Shown one piece after another: positions 27,310-39,597 of a DNA stretch of 64,000 nucleotides. The DNA is from Streptomyces sp. WMMC940. GTDB lineage: Bacteria > Actinomycetota > Actinomycetes > Streptomycetales > Streptomycetaceae. Both the position numbers and the translations under genes were made by a program. The notes under the pieces were generated by a model. The model did no database searches. It was given only the letters and a program-made list of their open reading frames with translations, and was not told the DNA's origin. Numbering within the stretch: position 1 is the stretch's first letter; every line of letters begins with the position of its first letter. The DNA is taken from the NCBI RefSeq assembly GCF_027460265.1, contig NZ_JAPZBC010000001.1, positions 2,073,501-2,137,500 on the forward strand. The letters are read 5' to 3'.

Positions 27310-27612
27310 GGTCGACTCCTTGAGATCGGGAACGATCGAAGGCGCCGGAAGGGGCGGGGAGCGGGCCGCAGGGGTTGCCTGCATCGGGGCTCCGGCTCGG
27401 CCGCCATTCGCTGGATCGAGCGAGACGTTCGGCTCCTACAAAACTAAGGGAGCGGGGCCTCGCTGTCTCCACAATTAGTCGGACTTCCTACTATCTGAGA
27501 CGCGATCTTGAAGATCCGCTGGTGGGGCGGCACGCCCGGAAGCGGCCAGGGGCACCTCCGGCGAACGGACGACGAAGGGGCTACTGGGCCCGCACCCCTG
27601 GCGGGTGACGGG
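27310..27612 (-). promoter_or_regulatory. Intergenic region with A+T-rich block, probable promoter of the small gene
   Basis: This gap of 303 bases holds no gene. Around 27435-27510 the sequence is distinctly A+T-rich (AACTAAGG, ACAATTAGTC, TACTATCTGAG), which is typical of a promoter or protein-binding region in this genome. I could not fix the exact boxes. Confidence 0.4.
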
Positions 27613-28170
27613 TCAGAGCACGTCGCCGTCCCGCCAGTCGAAGAGCAAGGAGGCCGCATCGGGGTCGGGGCAGGGGCGTCCGGGCGGCTGCCGGAGGAAG
27701 GTGGAGTCCTCCTCGTCCGGGAGGGGGACGACGCCGTCGGGGCCCAGGGTCCCGATCCGGCCGCGCCACAGCCGCCAGCCGCGGGAGCGGTACAGTTCCG
27801 CGCCGTCGTCGGACGCCGAGAGCGCGCCGAGTTCGTACGCCCCGTCGATCACCCTCTCCAGCGCGCCCATCACCCGCCCGCCCAGCCCCTGGCGCCGGCG
27901 GTCGGCCCGGACGGCGACCGCCTCGACATAACCGACGCGGTACGAGCGTCCGCCGTGCACCACCCGGCGCATGATCACACTTCCATGGGCGGCGAGGCCG
28001 TCCCGGTCGCGGATGAAGGCGTGGACACCGCCGAGGCCGTGGGACCAGTCGTCGTCGTCGAAGTCGCCGTCGAAGGCGGCGTCGAGCAGGGCGCGGATCT
28101 CGCCGAGGGCGGCTTCGGACAGCTGATAGGTGTGGGCCGTGCGCAGCGACCCGGTCGTGTTGTCCGTCAT
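27613..28170 (-). CDS. Aminoglycoside 2'-N-acetyltransferase-like GNAT (AAC(2')-I family)
   Basis: A 185-residue protein that matches the AAC(2')-I pattern from end to end: LLDAAFDGDFDDDDWSHGLGG, GYVEAVAVRADRRRQGLG (acetyl-CoA loop, with the acidic residue of GYVE), GAYELGALSASDDGAELYRSRGW and the terminal FDWRDGDVL. Known members are chromosomal mycobacterial enzymes that acetylate the 2'-amine of aminoglycosides, though some act on other substrates in the cell. ATG 28170 gives the family-length protein. Whether it confers resistance cannot be judged from sequence. Confidence 0.82.
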   Translation of the reverse strand: MTDNTTGSLRTAHTYQLSEAALGEIRALLDAAFDGDFDDDDWSHGLGGVHAFIRDRDGLAAHGSVIMRRVVHGGRSYRVGYVEAVAVRADRRRQGLGGRVMGALERVIDGAYELGALSASDDGAELYRSRGWRLWRGRIGTLGPDGVVPLPDEEDSTFLRQPPGRPCPDPDAASLLFDWRDGDVL

Positions 28171-28594
28171 GCGGGCAACTCTGTCAGTCCCGGGCGGCCC
28201 CGCTCCTTCCGAGGCCCGCACTGGCGTCGGTAATCCGCCATCTCCGGGGGCGGGTCGGGCCCGCCGCGCCGCCGCGCTCCGAGCCGCCGCACGGGGCGGG
28301 GACGCCCCGGCCGATCCGAGCTGTGCGCGAACGGCCGGGCCCGCCGCTCCGCGAGCACGTCGGAGCGGTCGGGCCACGAGCGGGCGGCGACCGGAACGTA
28401 CGGAGTCACGGGGCGCCGCTGTCCGCCCGCGAGTGCGGGTGCGAGGACGGGGTCCTCCGCCGCGCCGCGAACCGGCGGCGCGAACGGGCCGGACCGGGCC
28501 GGAACCGGGCCGGAACCGAGCCGGATCCTGGGCCCGGGATGAGGGCCCGTGAGGGGGTCCCCGCTCCGCGCGGCGCGCTCCGCTGCGCCGCGTC
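28171..28594. other. Intergenic region without recognisable gene
   Basis: These 424 bases are extremely G+C-rich, and every open frame here reads as arginine/proline-rich shadow. A short tandem GGGCCGGAACC-like repeat lies near 28485-28530. I see no terminator, RNA gene or regulator site that I can support. Confidence 0.5.
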
Positions 28595-28834
28595 CTACCG
28601 GGAAGTGGCCTTCTCCAGCTGGCGGGCGACCCGCCCCACCCAGTCGGTGAACTCCTCGCGGTGGTGCGCCTCACCGCCGCGCAGCGCGCTGACCTGCGGA
28701 TCCGTGAGGCGGTCAGGTCCCGCCGCCGCCAGGAGCCGGTGCAGCTCCTTCATCACGGAAGCGAGTCGTTGCGCATCGGAATGCTCGATGGCGTCGACCC
28801 CGTGACCGGGACCGAGGGTGGTGGAACCAGGCAT
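28595..28834 (-). CDS. Small hypothetical protein (79 aa)
   Basis: A 79-residue predicted soluble helical protein (EHSDAQRLASVMKELHRLLAAAG, EEFTDWVGRVARQLEKATSR). GAGGAGG lies 7 bases upstream of ATG 28834, which supports the start. It has no domain I recognise. It is downstream of P5C dehydrogenase on the same strand but separated from it by a terminator-like palindrome. Confidence 0.6.
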   Translation of the reverse strand: MPGSTTLGPGHGVDAIEHSDAQRLASVMKELHRLLAAAGPDRLTDPQVSALRGGEAHHREEFTDWVGRVARQLEKATSR

Positions 28835-28952
28835 GACGTGCCTCCTCGCGCGGGCCCCCTCCCCAGCAGCGTAAGCCCGCCCCCGGCCGGGCGCCGGACG
28901 TGAGCCGCCCCCGGCCGGTCCGTGGGGAACCGGCGGGGGGGCGGTGTTCACG

Positions 28953-28976
28953 GTGCCGGGCCGTACGGCCCGGCAC
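28953..28976 (-). terminator. Terminator of P5C dehydrogenase
   Basis: A perfect 24-base palindrome, GTGCCGGGCCGT followed by its complement, begins 9 bases past the stop at 28985. Confidence 0.75.
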
Positions 28977-28984
28977 ACAGGGCG

Positions 28985-30616
<1,632 letters not shown>

Positions 30617-30867
30617 GGCTACCTCTTCCGAGTGAATGGCAGACTCCAGCCGGGAGGAGCTGAAGCGGTGGCATGTGTCGAGTCGCGGTCAGGGCTTGAC
30701 CGTCACGCGCTCGCTGCGGCGGGTGAGTGAGAAGCCCCTCGGGGCGGAGTCACGAGTTCCGTAACTCCTCTGCACGGAAACGGGTCCGGCTCAGTCGGCC
30801 GAAGGGCGGCGGTTGCCGCCATCCGGCATCCGTCTGGGTGGTGGCAGTCCGAAGCTCCCTCTCCGCA

Positions 30868-31794
30868 TCAGTTCTTGGTGATCATCGAGCGGACGAAGAA
30901 CAACAGGTTGGCCGGCTTCTCCGCGAGGCGGCGCATGAAGTAGCCGTACCAGTCGGTCCCGTACGCCGTGTACACCCGCATCCGGTGGCCCTCGGCCGCC
31001 AGGCGCAGGTGCTCCTCGCTCCGGATCCCGTACAGCATCTGGAACTCGTACTCGTCCAGTTTGCGCCCGGCGCGGCGCGCGAGCTCCTGGCTGACGGAGA
31101 TCAGTCGCGGGTCGTGGGACCCGATCATCGGGTAGCCCGTGCCGTCCATCAGGATCTTCAGGATACGGACGTACGCCTTGTCGACCTCGGCCTTGTCCTG
31201 GTGGGCGACGGAGGCCGGCTCCTTGTACGCGCCCTTCACGATACGCACGCGGCTGCCGTTGGCGGCGAGGCGGCGGGCGTCCTCCTCGGTGCGGAACAGA
31301 TAGGCCTGGATCACGCACCCGGTCTGCGGGAAGTCCTTACGCAGTTCCTCGTGGACGGCGAACATCGAGTCCAGGGTGGTGTGGTCCTCGGCGTCCAGGG
31401 TGACGGTGGTGCCGATCGCGGCGGCGGCCTCGACGACCGGGCGGACGTTCTCGAGCGCCAGCTCGTGACCGCCCTCCAAGGACTGGCCGAACATCGACAG
31501 CTTGACCGACATCTCGGCCCTGGTGCCCAGGCCCAGCGGCTCGAGGTGCTCGATCAGCCGCAGATATGCGTCGCGCGCGGCGGTGGCCTGCTCACGGGTG
31601 GTGATGTCCTCGCCGACCACGTCCAGGGTGACCTCGAGCCCCTTGGCGGTGAGATCGGCGACGATCGGGATGACCTGATCGACCGTCTCTCCGGGGATGA
31701 AGCGGTCGACGACCGACTTCGTCATCGGCGCGGCCGAGACGAGACGACGCATCCTGTCGCTGCGTGACGCGGCGAGGATCACGGGACCCAGCAC
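30868..31794 (-). CDS. Proline dehydrogenase
   Basis: A 308-residue monofunctional FAD-dependent proline dehydrogenase (TIM-barrel): EVTLDVVGEDI, MSVKLSMFGQ, VTLDAEDHTTLD, QAYLFRTEEDA, RIVKGAYKEP, MIGSHDP and YEFQMLYGIR are all family signatures. I chose GTG 31794 because GGAGG lies 5 bases upstream, the protein then starts at LGPVILAASRSD, and the length matches homologues. The frame is open to 31854. It is divergent from the regulator at 31978, with a 30-bp palindrome between them. Confidence 0.93.
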   Translation of the reverse strand: MLGPVILAASRSDRMRRLVSAAPMTKSVVDRFIPGETVDQVIPIVADLTAKGLEVTLDVVGEDITTREQATAARDAYLRLIEHLEPLGLGTRAEMSVKLSMFGQSLEGGHELALENVRPVVEAAAAIGTTVTLDAEDHTTLDSMFAVHEELRKDFPQTGCVIQAYLFRTEEDARRLAANGSRVRIVKGAYKEPASVAHQDKAEVDKAYVRILKILMDGTGYPMIGSHDPRLISVSQELARRAGRKLDEYEFQMLYGIRSEEHLRLAAEGHRMRVYTAYGTDWYGYFMRRLAEKPANLLFFVRSMITKN

Positions 31795-31923
31795 GGGCAC
31801 CTCCACGGAAACACGGGTAGCAGGGGCCGGAACCGCCTGCGCGGTGTACGGCACGGATAACCACCGTGAAACCTAAATATCGCTCCGGCGCCGGGCCATC
31901 GACACCTGTCACGCATCCAGCCG

Positions 31924-31953
31924 CACCTCTTCAGACATTTGTCTGAAGAGGTG
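31924..31953. promoter_or_regulatory. 30-bp perfect palindrome between proline dehydrogenase and its regulator
   Basis: Arms CACCTCTTCAGACA (31924-31937) and TGTCTGAAGAGGTG (31940-31953) pair perfectly around TT. It lies about 130 bases upstream of the proline dehydrogenase start and 24 bases upstream of the regulator start. The position and symmetry fit an operator for the divergently encoded PucR-type activator. As RNA it would also form a very stable hairpin in the regulator's leader. Confidence 0.75.
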
Positions 31954-31977
31954 TCCGCCCGATGGGAGAATGTCCGG

Positions 31978-33309
31978 GTGAAGGGCGATTACCAGGAACT
32001 GGTGGACGAGATATCGGGGCTGCTGGGCGTTCCGGCGACCCTGGAGAACCGGGATTTCGAACTGATCGCGTTCGGAGCGCACGACAGCGACGACGACAGC
32101 GCCATGGACCCCGTGCGCACCCGCTCGATCCTCACCAGGAAGTCCACCCCGGCGGTGCGCTCCTGGTTCGAGGGTTTCGGCATCACCAGGGCGACCGGAC
32201 CGGTGCGGATCCCGGCGGCCCCTGAGGCCGGTGTCTTCCGCGACCGGATCTGCCTCCCCGTCCGCCATCGCGGGATCGTCCTCGGCTACGTGTGGCTGCT
32301 CGACGCCCGGCCCGGCCCGACGGCCGGTCAGCTGACCTCGGCCATGCAGGTGACCGACCGGATCGGCGCCCTGCTCGCCGACGAGGAAAGGGCGGGCACG
32401 GATCTGTCCCGGGAGTTGCGCGCCGTGCTCACCGCCGAGCGCGGCTGGCAGTACGACATGGCCCTCGCGGCCCTCCGCACGGCGCTCGGGCCTGCCGCCG
32501 AAGGGCTCCACACCGTGGTGTGCGTGGCTCCGTGGTCCTCCGGGGGCGCCCCGACGGCGCGCGCGGTCACCGGGGCCTCGGCCCTGTGCACGGTGCCCTG
32601 GCCCTGGCCCGCCGGCTCCGCCGCGGGGCGCTCCCAGGCCGCCCCCGCGCCCCACGCGGGCGACGGCGCCTCCTCCGGCCCCGGCGACCCGGGTCACGGT
32701 GCCACGGCCTCGCCGGGAAGGACCAGGAAGGGCGGACGCGGCAGACCCAAGCCGGACGAGGGGCCTCGTACCGTCACGGACCTGGCCGGCGACGCCGGTG
32801 CCGACGGGCACGCCCTCGCCGTCCTGGTGCGTCTGCGCGCCGCGGACGTGCTCGCGCCCGCCCTCACCGCGGCCGGCCGGCTCTCGGAGGCCACCGCATC
32901 GGCCGCCGCGGGCATCGCCCTGCCCCGCCGGGGCATGGGCGACCTCGCCGCGTCCTGGCGGGAGGCCGCCTCTGCCGCGCGCGCCGTCCTCGCCGAACCC
33001 GGGCTCGGCCCGGTCGCCGACTGGTCCTCGATCGGCCCGTACCGGCTGCTGACCGCGCTGCCCGCGGGCCGTTCCCGCGACCCCTCGGCCGCGGCACTGC
33101 TCACGCCGGCGCATGCCGAACTCGCCCGTACCGCCGAACTGTTCCTGGACTGCGCCGGTCAGGCGGGCCGTGCGGCCGCCGCCCTCGGCATCCACCGCCA
33201 GACCCTCTACTACCGCCTCTCCCGGGTGGAACAGCTCACCGGCCTCGATCTCGACGACGGCGAGGACAGGCTGCTGCTGCACATGGCCCTGAAGGCCGCC
33301 CGGCTGTGA
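31978..33309 (+). CDS. putR: PucR-family transcriptional regulator of proline catabolism (PutR-like)
   Basis: A 443-residue regulator. The N-terminal sensor part starts at [21 protein letters not shown] Pro/Gly/Ala-rich insertion lies around 205-255. The C-terminal PucR-type helix-turn-helix is [29 protein letters not shown] (shown in two parts by family: [12 protein letters not shown] and [14 protein letters not shown]). I chose GTG 31978, with GGGAGA 9 bases upstream; the in-frame TTG at 31939 lies inside the palindrome. Divergence from proline dehydrogenase indicates that it controls the proline genes, as PutR does in S. coelicolor. Confidence 0.88.
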   Translation: MKGDYQELVDEISGLLGVPATLENRDFELIAFGAHDSDDDSAMDPVRTRSILTRKSTPAVRSWFEGFGITRATGPVRIPAAPEAGVFRDRICLPVRHRGIVLGYVWLLDARPGPTAGQLTSAMQVTDRIGALLADEERAGTDLSRELRAVLTAERGWQYDMALAALRTALGPAAEGLHTVVCVAPWSSGGAPTARAVTGASALCTVPWPWPAGSAAGRSQAAPAPHAGDGASSGPGDPGHGATASPGRTRKGGRGRPKPDEGPRTVTDLAGDAGADGHALAVLVRLRAADVLAPALTAAGRLSEATASAAAGIALPRRGMGDLAASWREAASAARAVLAEPGLGPVADWSSIGPYRLLTALPAGRSRDPSAAALLTPAHAELARTAELFLDCAGQAGRAAAALGIHRQTLYYRLSRVEQLTGLDLDDGEDRLLLHMALKAARL

Positions 33310-34440
33310 CCCGGGGCAGGATCCCCGACTCCGTCGGCGATGAAGGCGAGTTGGCAGTGGGCCGGCAAATCCGCGGTCTCGTCGACAACGGCAACGTTCA
33401 GCGACCCGCTTCGAAGCTCTTTCGGTCTTCGTTCAGCCTGCGTTGCTCGTCCTCCGTGCGGACCCGACATGGCAGTACGTAGGCGGGGGCGGCGCCCGCC
33501 GTGCCCCGGCCCCGGGTGCGACGGAGCCCCGTCCGCCGCACTCGACGAACTGGGCTTCCGTCGTACCAAGTCGGCAGCGTTGCGGGCCGGAGAGCTGCCG
33601 CACACTGCACAGGCACGTGCAGCCCGAGCGACGGCGACACCGTCCCCAGAAGCTGGCACATCGCCGAACTCGACGACGCGGGCAGGCCGGTCCGCCTCGC
33701 GGCCGCTCCGGCCGACCTGACCCGCATCATCCGCGAGCTGGGCGCTGCGACCACCACAAACACCGTGGACCCCGAACCGTGACCGCCTCCGGCGGCTTAC
33801 GGCGACGGCCGGCACCGTTGAGGGTTCTTCAGCTCCGAGCAGGGTGTCGGCTGTGAGGCCGGCCGCCGTCGTCGTGCGCGGCCGTGCGGGCCGGCTCACG
33901 GATACCGGGAGACAGCCGGGGCGCGGCTTCGTGAGCCGGCGACCGAGGTGCGCGCCGTGGCCCACCAGGGCATCAGCGACGAGGAGTAGTGGCCGCACTC
34001 AAGGTCCCGCGCAAGACGGTGGCCGATGTCGAGGGCGACGGGACTCCCGGTGATCCGTCCTGAGTTCGCGGTCTTGTGACGGACTCAGCCGGGAACGGGA
34101 GCGGCCACCGCGTGATCACCGGTTGGTGCGTGGACAAACGAAGATCGTGCGGTGGCCGCGGGCCATGGCGTAGCCCCTGCTCGCCGGCGGGAGATGTTCG
34201 ACCCTGGTCATGGCCCGGATCGCGGGCCGCTTCGGCGAATTGAGCCAAGGGCGAGTGCTGCCGGCTGTCCACTCGGACGGCTGTCGCCGGCGGATAGGCG
34301 CTGACCTGCAGAAACGCTCCTTCCGGGGAGTCCCGTCCCCCTTCGGGTGAACGGCGCATGACGGTGATCGGGGCAGGGCAGCTTGATCGCGTCCTCCCGT
34401 CGCCAGGGACGGGGTCCTCCACCGCACTCCGGGAATCGCC
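33310..34440. other. 1.1-kb region with no intact gene; probably decayed sequence
   Basis: This long gap has lower coding bias than its surroundings. Short frames look like remnants: one at about 33630-33780 (+) reads SWHIAELDDAGRPVRL followed by PADLTRIIRELGA, and another near 33985-34062 (+) reads VAALKVPRKTVADVEGDG. On the minus strand 34116-34330 reads RVEHLPPASRGYAMARGH. I could not assign any of these to a family. No transposase, tRNA or clear terminator was seen. It may be the scar of gene loss or an old insertion. Confidence 0.5.
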
Positions 34441-34812
34441 ATGCCCCGCAGGTCCGCCCTGTCAGCCGCGGCACTCGCCGCCGCCCTCTCCCCCGCGCTG
34501 CTCCCCGCCCCGGCGGGCGCGGTCCCCGTCGCGCCCGCCGCCCCCGGCCAGGTCTGCTTCTGGACCGGGGCCGGGCAGCACGGAACCGGATGGTGCTACA
34601 GCCCGCCGGGCTACCGGGACGTCCCCGGCTTCCTGCACGACAACGCCGCGTCCTTCCGCTCCGACGTCGACCGCGACGTGTACGCGATCGACTGGGCCCG
34701 CGGCACCTGCTACGCCCGGCTGATCCGCGCCCACGACCACAGCGACAACTGGTCCTGGGGATCCCGGATCGACGGGGTCGCCGACACCGATCAGGGCTGC
34801 GAGGCCGGCTGA
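34441..34812 (+). CDS. Secreted beta-gamma-crystallin/peptidase-inhibitor-I36-like protein
   Basis: A 123-residue protein with a clear signal peptide (ALSAAALAAALSPALLPAPAGA). The mature part of about 95 residues has four cysteines (QVCFW, GWCYS, GTCYA, QGCEAG), which allows two disulfides. The GTGWCYSPPGYRDVPGFLHDNA block resembles Streptomyces metalloproteinase-inhibitor (I36) and beta-gamma-crystallin folds. ATG 34441 gives the signal peptide. Only three bases separate it from the lipoprotein gene, which in turn overlaps a second I36-like gene, so the three are coupled. Function is inferred from family resemblance only. Confidence 0.75.
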   Translation: MPRRSALSAAALAAALSPALLPAPAGAVPVAPAAPGQVCFWTGAGQHGTGWCYSPPGYRDVPGFLHDNAASFRSDVDRDVYAIDWARGTCYARLIRAHDHSDNWSWGSRIDGVADTDQGCEAG

Positions 34813-34815
34813 GCC

Positions 34816-35520
34816 GTGCGCACCCTGCGAACCGCGTGCGCCGCCGTCGCGGCGCTGGTCCTCGCCGGATGCGCGGGCGGGCCCGTCCGCACCGCCCCGG
34901 ATCCTCCGGCGGGCGGACGGGAACAGGACGCCCTCATCCGGTACGCGCAGAAGGTCCTGGTCGACCGGTGTCTCGCCGAACGGGGCCTCACCACGGAGGG
35001 AAAGCCCTCGTCACCGGAGGAGAGCGGGCGGCTCCAGGCCGCACTCTTCGGCGCGGGTCCCACGGAACTGTCCCTGACCCTGCCCACCGGCCACACCGTC
35101 CGCGCCCACACCGACGGCTGTCTGGCCGCCGCCCGGCACGCCCTCTACGGCGACCAGCGCCGCTGGTTCCGTGCCGAGGTGACCGTCAACAACCTGGGCG
35201 CCGAGGCCGCTGCGCGGATGCGGGCCGATCCTGCCCACCGTGCGGCCAGGGCCCGGTTCATCCGCTGCCTGGACTCGGCCGGTGAGTCGCCGACGCGTCC
35301 CAGGGACGAAGCCGCCCACCAGAGGTGCCGCCGCGGGAGCGGGCTGGCGTCGACGGAGGCCCGGCTCGAGCCGGTCGAGCTCGCCGAGGTCCGCTCCCTG
35401 CGGCACGACCAACTGACCGCCCATGAGCGGCTGCGCACCAGCGCACTGCACCGCGCGGCGGAGATCTCCGCCGCGCACCACCAAGGGAACACCCCGGAGA
35501 AAGGTTCCTCATCGCCATGA
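34816..35520 (+). CDS. Lipoprotein of unknown function between two I36-like genes
   Basis: A 234-residue protein with a lipoprotein signal (AAVAALVLAGCAGG, lipobox LAGC, Cys19). The mature part is helical and charged, with Cys in VDRCLAERG, DGCLAA, IRCLDS and HQRCRR. It resembles the general class of actinobacterial lipoproteins with a conserved CLAERG-like motif, but I know no function. The GTG start is 3 bases after the preceding stop and its own stop overlaps the next start (ATGA). This layout predicts that the lipoprotein and the two secreted proteins are made in fixed ratio. Confidence 0.75.
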   Translation: MRTLRTACAAVAALVLAGCAGGPVRTAPDPPAGGREQDALIRYAQKVLVDRCLAERGLTTEGKPSSPEESGRLQAALFGAGPTELSLTLPTGHTVRAHTDGCLAAARHALYGDQRRWFRAEVTVNNLGAEAAARMRADPAHRAARARFIRCLDSAGESPTRPRDEAAHQRCRRGSGLASTEARLEPVELAEVRSLRHDQLTAHERLRTSALHRAAEISAAHHQGNTPEKGSSSP

Positions 35521-35897
35521 CCCTGAAGCGCACCCTCGCCTCCGCGGCGACCGCCGTCCTCCTGCTGACCGGCGGGCTCGCCGCGGCCGCCGCACCGGCC
35601 GGCGCAGCCGACTGCCCGAGCGGTGAGTTCTGCGTCTGGGAGAACGCCGACTTCGCCGGCCAGCGCGCCAACTGGTCCGGAGACGACCGCTGGTGGGAGA
35701 GCTGGATCGCCGACGAGGACTCGTCGTGGGCCAACCACGGCATCTCCGGGCCCGGCATCAAGGACCACGTCAAGGTGTACTCGAGCGCCCATCTGGGCGG
35801 GCACATGACCATCTGCCTGGCACCGGGGCAGGAGGTCGGCTACAACGGCGCGGCCAACGACAACGGCGACTCCCACACCTGGGCGATGAGCTGCTGA
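35517..35897 (+). CDS. Secreted peptidase-inhibitor-I36-like protein
   Basis: A 126-residue protein with a signal peptide (TLASAATAVLLLTGGLAAAA then APAGA). The mature part of about 95 residues starts with the I36-type motif ADCPSGEFCVWENADFAGQ. Four cysteines (CPSGEFC, ICLAP, terminal Cys) could form two disulfides. I36 members inhibit metalloproteases such as thermolysin-like enzymes, and others are beta-gamma-crystallins that bind calcium. The ATG overlaps the lipoprotein stop by 4 bases. A strong terminator follows. Confidence 0.82.
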   Translation: MTLKRTLASAATAVLLLTGGLAAAAAPAGAADCPSGEFCVWENADFAGQRANWSGDDRWWESWIADEDSSWANHGISGPGIKDHVKVYSSAHLGGHMTICLAPGQEVGYNGAANDNGDSHTWAMSC

Positions 35898-35909
35898 CCC
35901 ACTCCCGAA

Positions 35910-35938
35910 GGTGTCCCCGCGCCCGGCGCGGGGACACC
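35910..35938 (+). terminator. Terminator of the I36-like/lipoprotein cassette
   Basis: A 13-bp perfect stem, GGTGTCCCCGCGC (35910-35922) paired with 35926-35938 across a 3-base loop, 12 bases after the stop. Confidence 0.85.
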
Positions 35939-36042
35939 GGCCCTCGGCCACGTCATGACGGGAACGCGGCGCACCCGCCCCCGCAGACGCCCGTGCGGGA
36001 AGAGCGTCGCGGAGACGGGTACGGGCGCCTGCGGAGCCGGCC

Positions 36043-37644
36043 TCAGGCGGTGAGGTTCACCGAACGGGCCGAGGTGGCACCGATCTCCTCGGCGATCTCG
36101 TTGAGCACGTTCTGCGGCACGGTGTCGTCGACGGTGAGCACGACCAGCGCCTCGCCGCCCTCCTCCTGACGCGAGACCTGCATGCCGGCGATGTTGAGCC
36201 CGGCCTCGCCGAGGATGCGGCCGACGGTGCCGACGACGCCCGGACGGTCCTCGTAGCGCGCGACGACCATGTGGTCCGCCAGCGCCAGATCGATGTCGTA
36301 GTCACCGACGGCCACGATCTTCTGCAGGTGCTTGGGCCCGGCCAGGGTGCCGGAGACGGCGACCTCCTCACCGCCCGACAGCGTGCCGCGCACCGTCACC
36401 ACGTTGCGGTGGTCCGGGGACTCCGAGCTGGTGGTGAGCCGGACCTCGACGCCGCGCTCCTGCGCGAACAGCGGGGCGTTCACATACGACACGGTCTCGT
36501 CGATGACGTCCTCGAACACGCCCTTCAGCGCGGAGAGTTCCAGCACCTTCACATCGTGCTGGGTGATCTCGCCGTACACCTCGACATCGAGCCGGACCGC
36601 GACCTCGCCCGCCAGCGCGGTGAAGATCCGGCCGAGCTTCTCGGCGAGCGGCAGACCGGGGCGGACGTCCTCGGCGATGACACCGCCCTGGACGTTGACC
36701 GCGTCCGGTACCAGCTCGCCGGCGAGGGCGAGACGGACGGACTTGGCGACGGCGATACCGGCCTTCTCCTGGGCCTCGTCCGTGGACGCGCCGAGGTGCG
36801 GGGTGCAGACGACCTGGTCGAACTGGAACAGCGGGGAGTCCGTGCACGGCTCCTTCGCGTACACGTCCAGGCCCGCGCCCGCGACCCGGCCTTCCTTGAG
36901 TGCGCTGGCCAGCGCCTCCTCGTCGACGATCCCGCCGCGCGCGGCGTTGACGATACGGACGGTCGGCTTCACCCGGTGCAGCGCCTCGTCGCCGATGAGG
37001 CCGAGCGTCTCGGGGGTCTTGGGGAGGTGGACGGTGATGAAGTCCGAGACCTCGAGCAGCTCGTCCAGCGTGAGCAGCTTGACGCCCATCTGGGCGGCGC
37101 GTGCGGGCTGTACGTAGGGGTCGTACGCGACGATCTTCATGCCGAAGGCGGACATCCGCTGGGCGACCAGCACGCCGATGCGGCCGAGCCCGACGACACC
37201 GAGGATCTTCTCGCTGAGCTCCACCCCCGTGTACTTCGAGCGCTTCCACTCGCCGTTCTTCAGCGCGGTGTTGGCCTGCGGGATGTTGCGCGCGGTGGCG
37301 ACGATCAGACCGCAGGCGAGTTCGGCCGCGGTCACGATGTTGGACGTCGGTGCGTTGACGACCATGACACCGGCCTTGGTGGCCGCGGAGACGTCCACGT
37401 TGTCCAGGCCGACTCCGGCTCGGGCCACCACCCTGAGCTTCCTGGCGGCCGCGATGGCCTCGGCGTCGACCTTGGTGGCGGACCGCACCAGCACGGCGTC
37501 GACATCGGCGATGGCGGGGATCAGCTCGGCGCGGTCCGCGCCGTTGCAGTGCCGGATCTCGAAGTCCGGACCGAGCGCGTCCACGGTGGCGGGCGACAGC
37601 TCTTCGGCAATGAGTACAACGGGTTTACGGGGCGCAGTGCTCAC
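36043..37644 (-). CDS. serA: D-3-phosphoglycerate dehydrogenase
   Basis: A 533-residue long-form PGDH, first step of serine synthesis from 3-phosphoglycerate. It has the NAD-binding GxGxxG (VGLGRIG), the catalytic RGG, Glu and His segments (NAARGGIVDE, TPHLGAST), an intervening ASB domain and a C-terminal ACT domain (about 455-533; EDRPGVVGTVGRILGEAGLNIAGMQV in the family pattern). I chose GTG 37644 with GAGGA 5 bases upstream; GTG 37656 is also in frame. It lies 287 bases downstream of ilvC but behind a terminator, so it is probably a separate transcript. Confidence 0.95.
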   Translation of the reverse strand: MSTAPRKPVVLIAEELSPATVDALGPDFEIRHCNGADRAELIPAIADVDAVLVRSATKVDAEAIAAARKLRVVARAGVGLDNVDVSAATKAGVMVVNAPTSNIVTAAELACGLIVATARNIPQANTALKNGEWKRSKYTGVELSEKILGVVGLGRIGVLVAQRMSAFGMKIVAYDPYVQPARAAQMGVKLLTLDELLEVSDFITVHLPKTPETLGLIGDEALHRVKPTVRIVNAARGGIVDEEALASALKEGRVAGAGLDVYAKEPCTDSPLFQFDQVVCTPHLGASTDEAQEKAGIAVAKSVRLALAGELVPDAVNVQGGVIAEDVRPGLPLAEKLGRIFTALAGEVAVRLDVEVYGEITQHDVKVLELSALKGVFEDVIDETVSYVNAPLFAQERGVEVRLTTSSESPDHRNVVTVRGTLSGGEEVAVSGTLAGPKHLQKIVAVGDYDIDLALADHMVVARYEDRPGVVGTVGRILGEAGLNIAGMQVSRQEEGGEALVVLTVDDTVPQNVLNEIAEEIGATSARSVNLTA

Positions 37645-37896
37645 GTGAGTCCTCACTGGTCCAATGCGGACGGCCGTCCCGACGGCCGCTGGCGGTGGAG
37701 GGGCTAGCCGCGTGGAAGACGCACGACGCTGTGGGCCTGACCTGACGCGTATGTACTGACCACTCTAGTGGTGCGGGAGGGCGTCTTTTCCGCCTTGGCG
37801 GAAGGATCACCCATCCGGGTTGGACTTGCTGTCCAACGGTGGTCCCGGGATGCGGCGCGAGGGGCTCCGGGGACCGCCGCGGACCCGTGGACGACG

Positions 37897-37924
37897 TGCG
37901 GCGGGCCCCGGAGGGCCCGCCGCA
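37897..37924 (-). terminator. Terminator of the ilvBNC operon
   Basis: A 12-bp perfect stem (TGCGGCGGGCCC, 37897-37908, with 37913-37924; loop CGGA) just past the ilvC stop at 37932. Confidence 0.85.
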
Positions 37925-37931
37925 CCGAGGC

Positions 37932-39574
<1,643 letters not shown>

Positions 39575-39597
39575 GGTCGTCGTGTCTCTCTCTTCGC

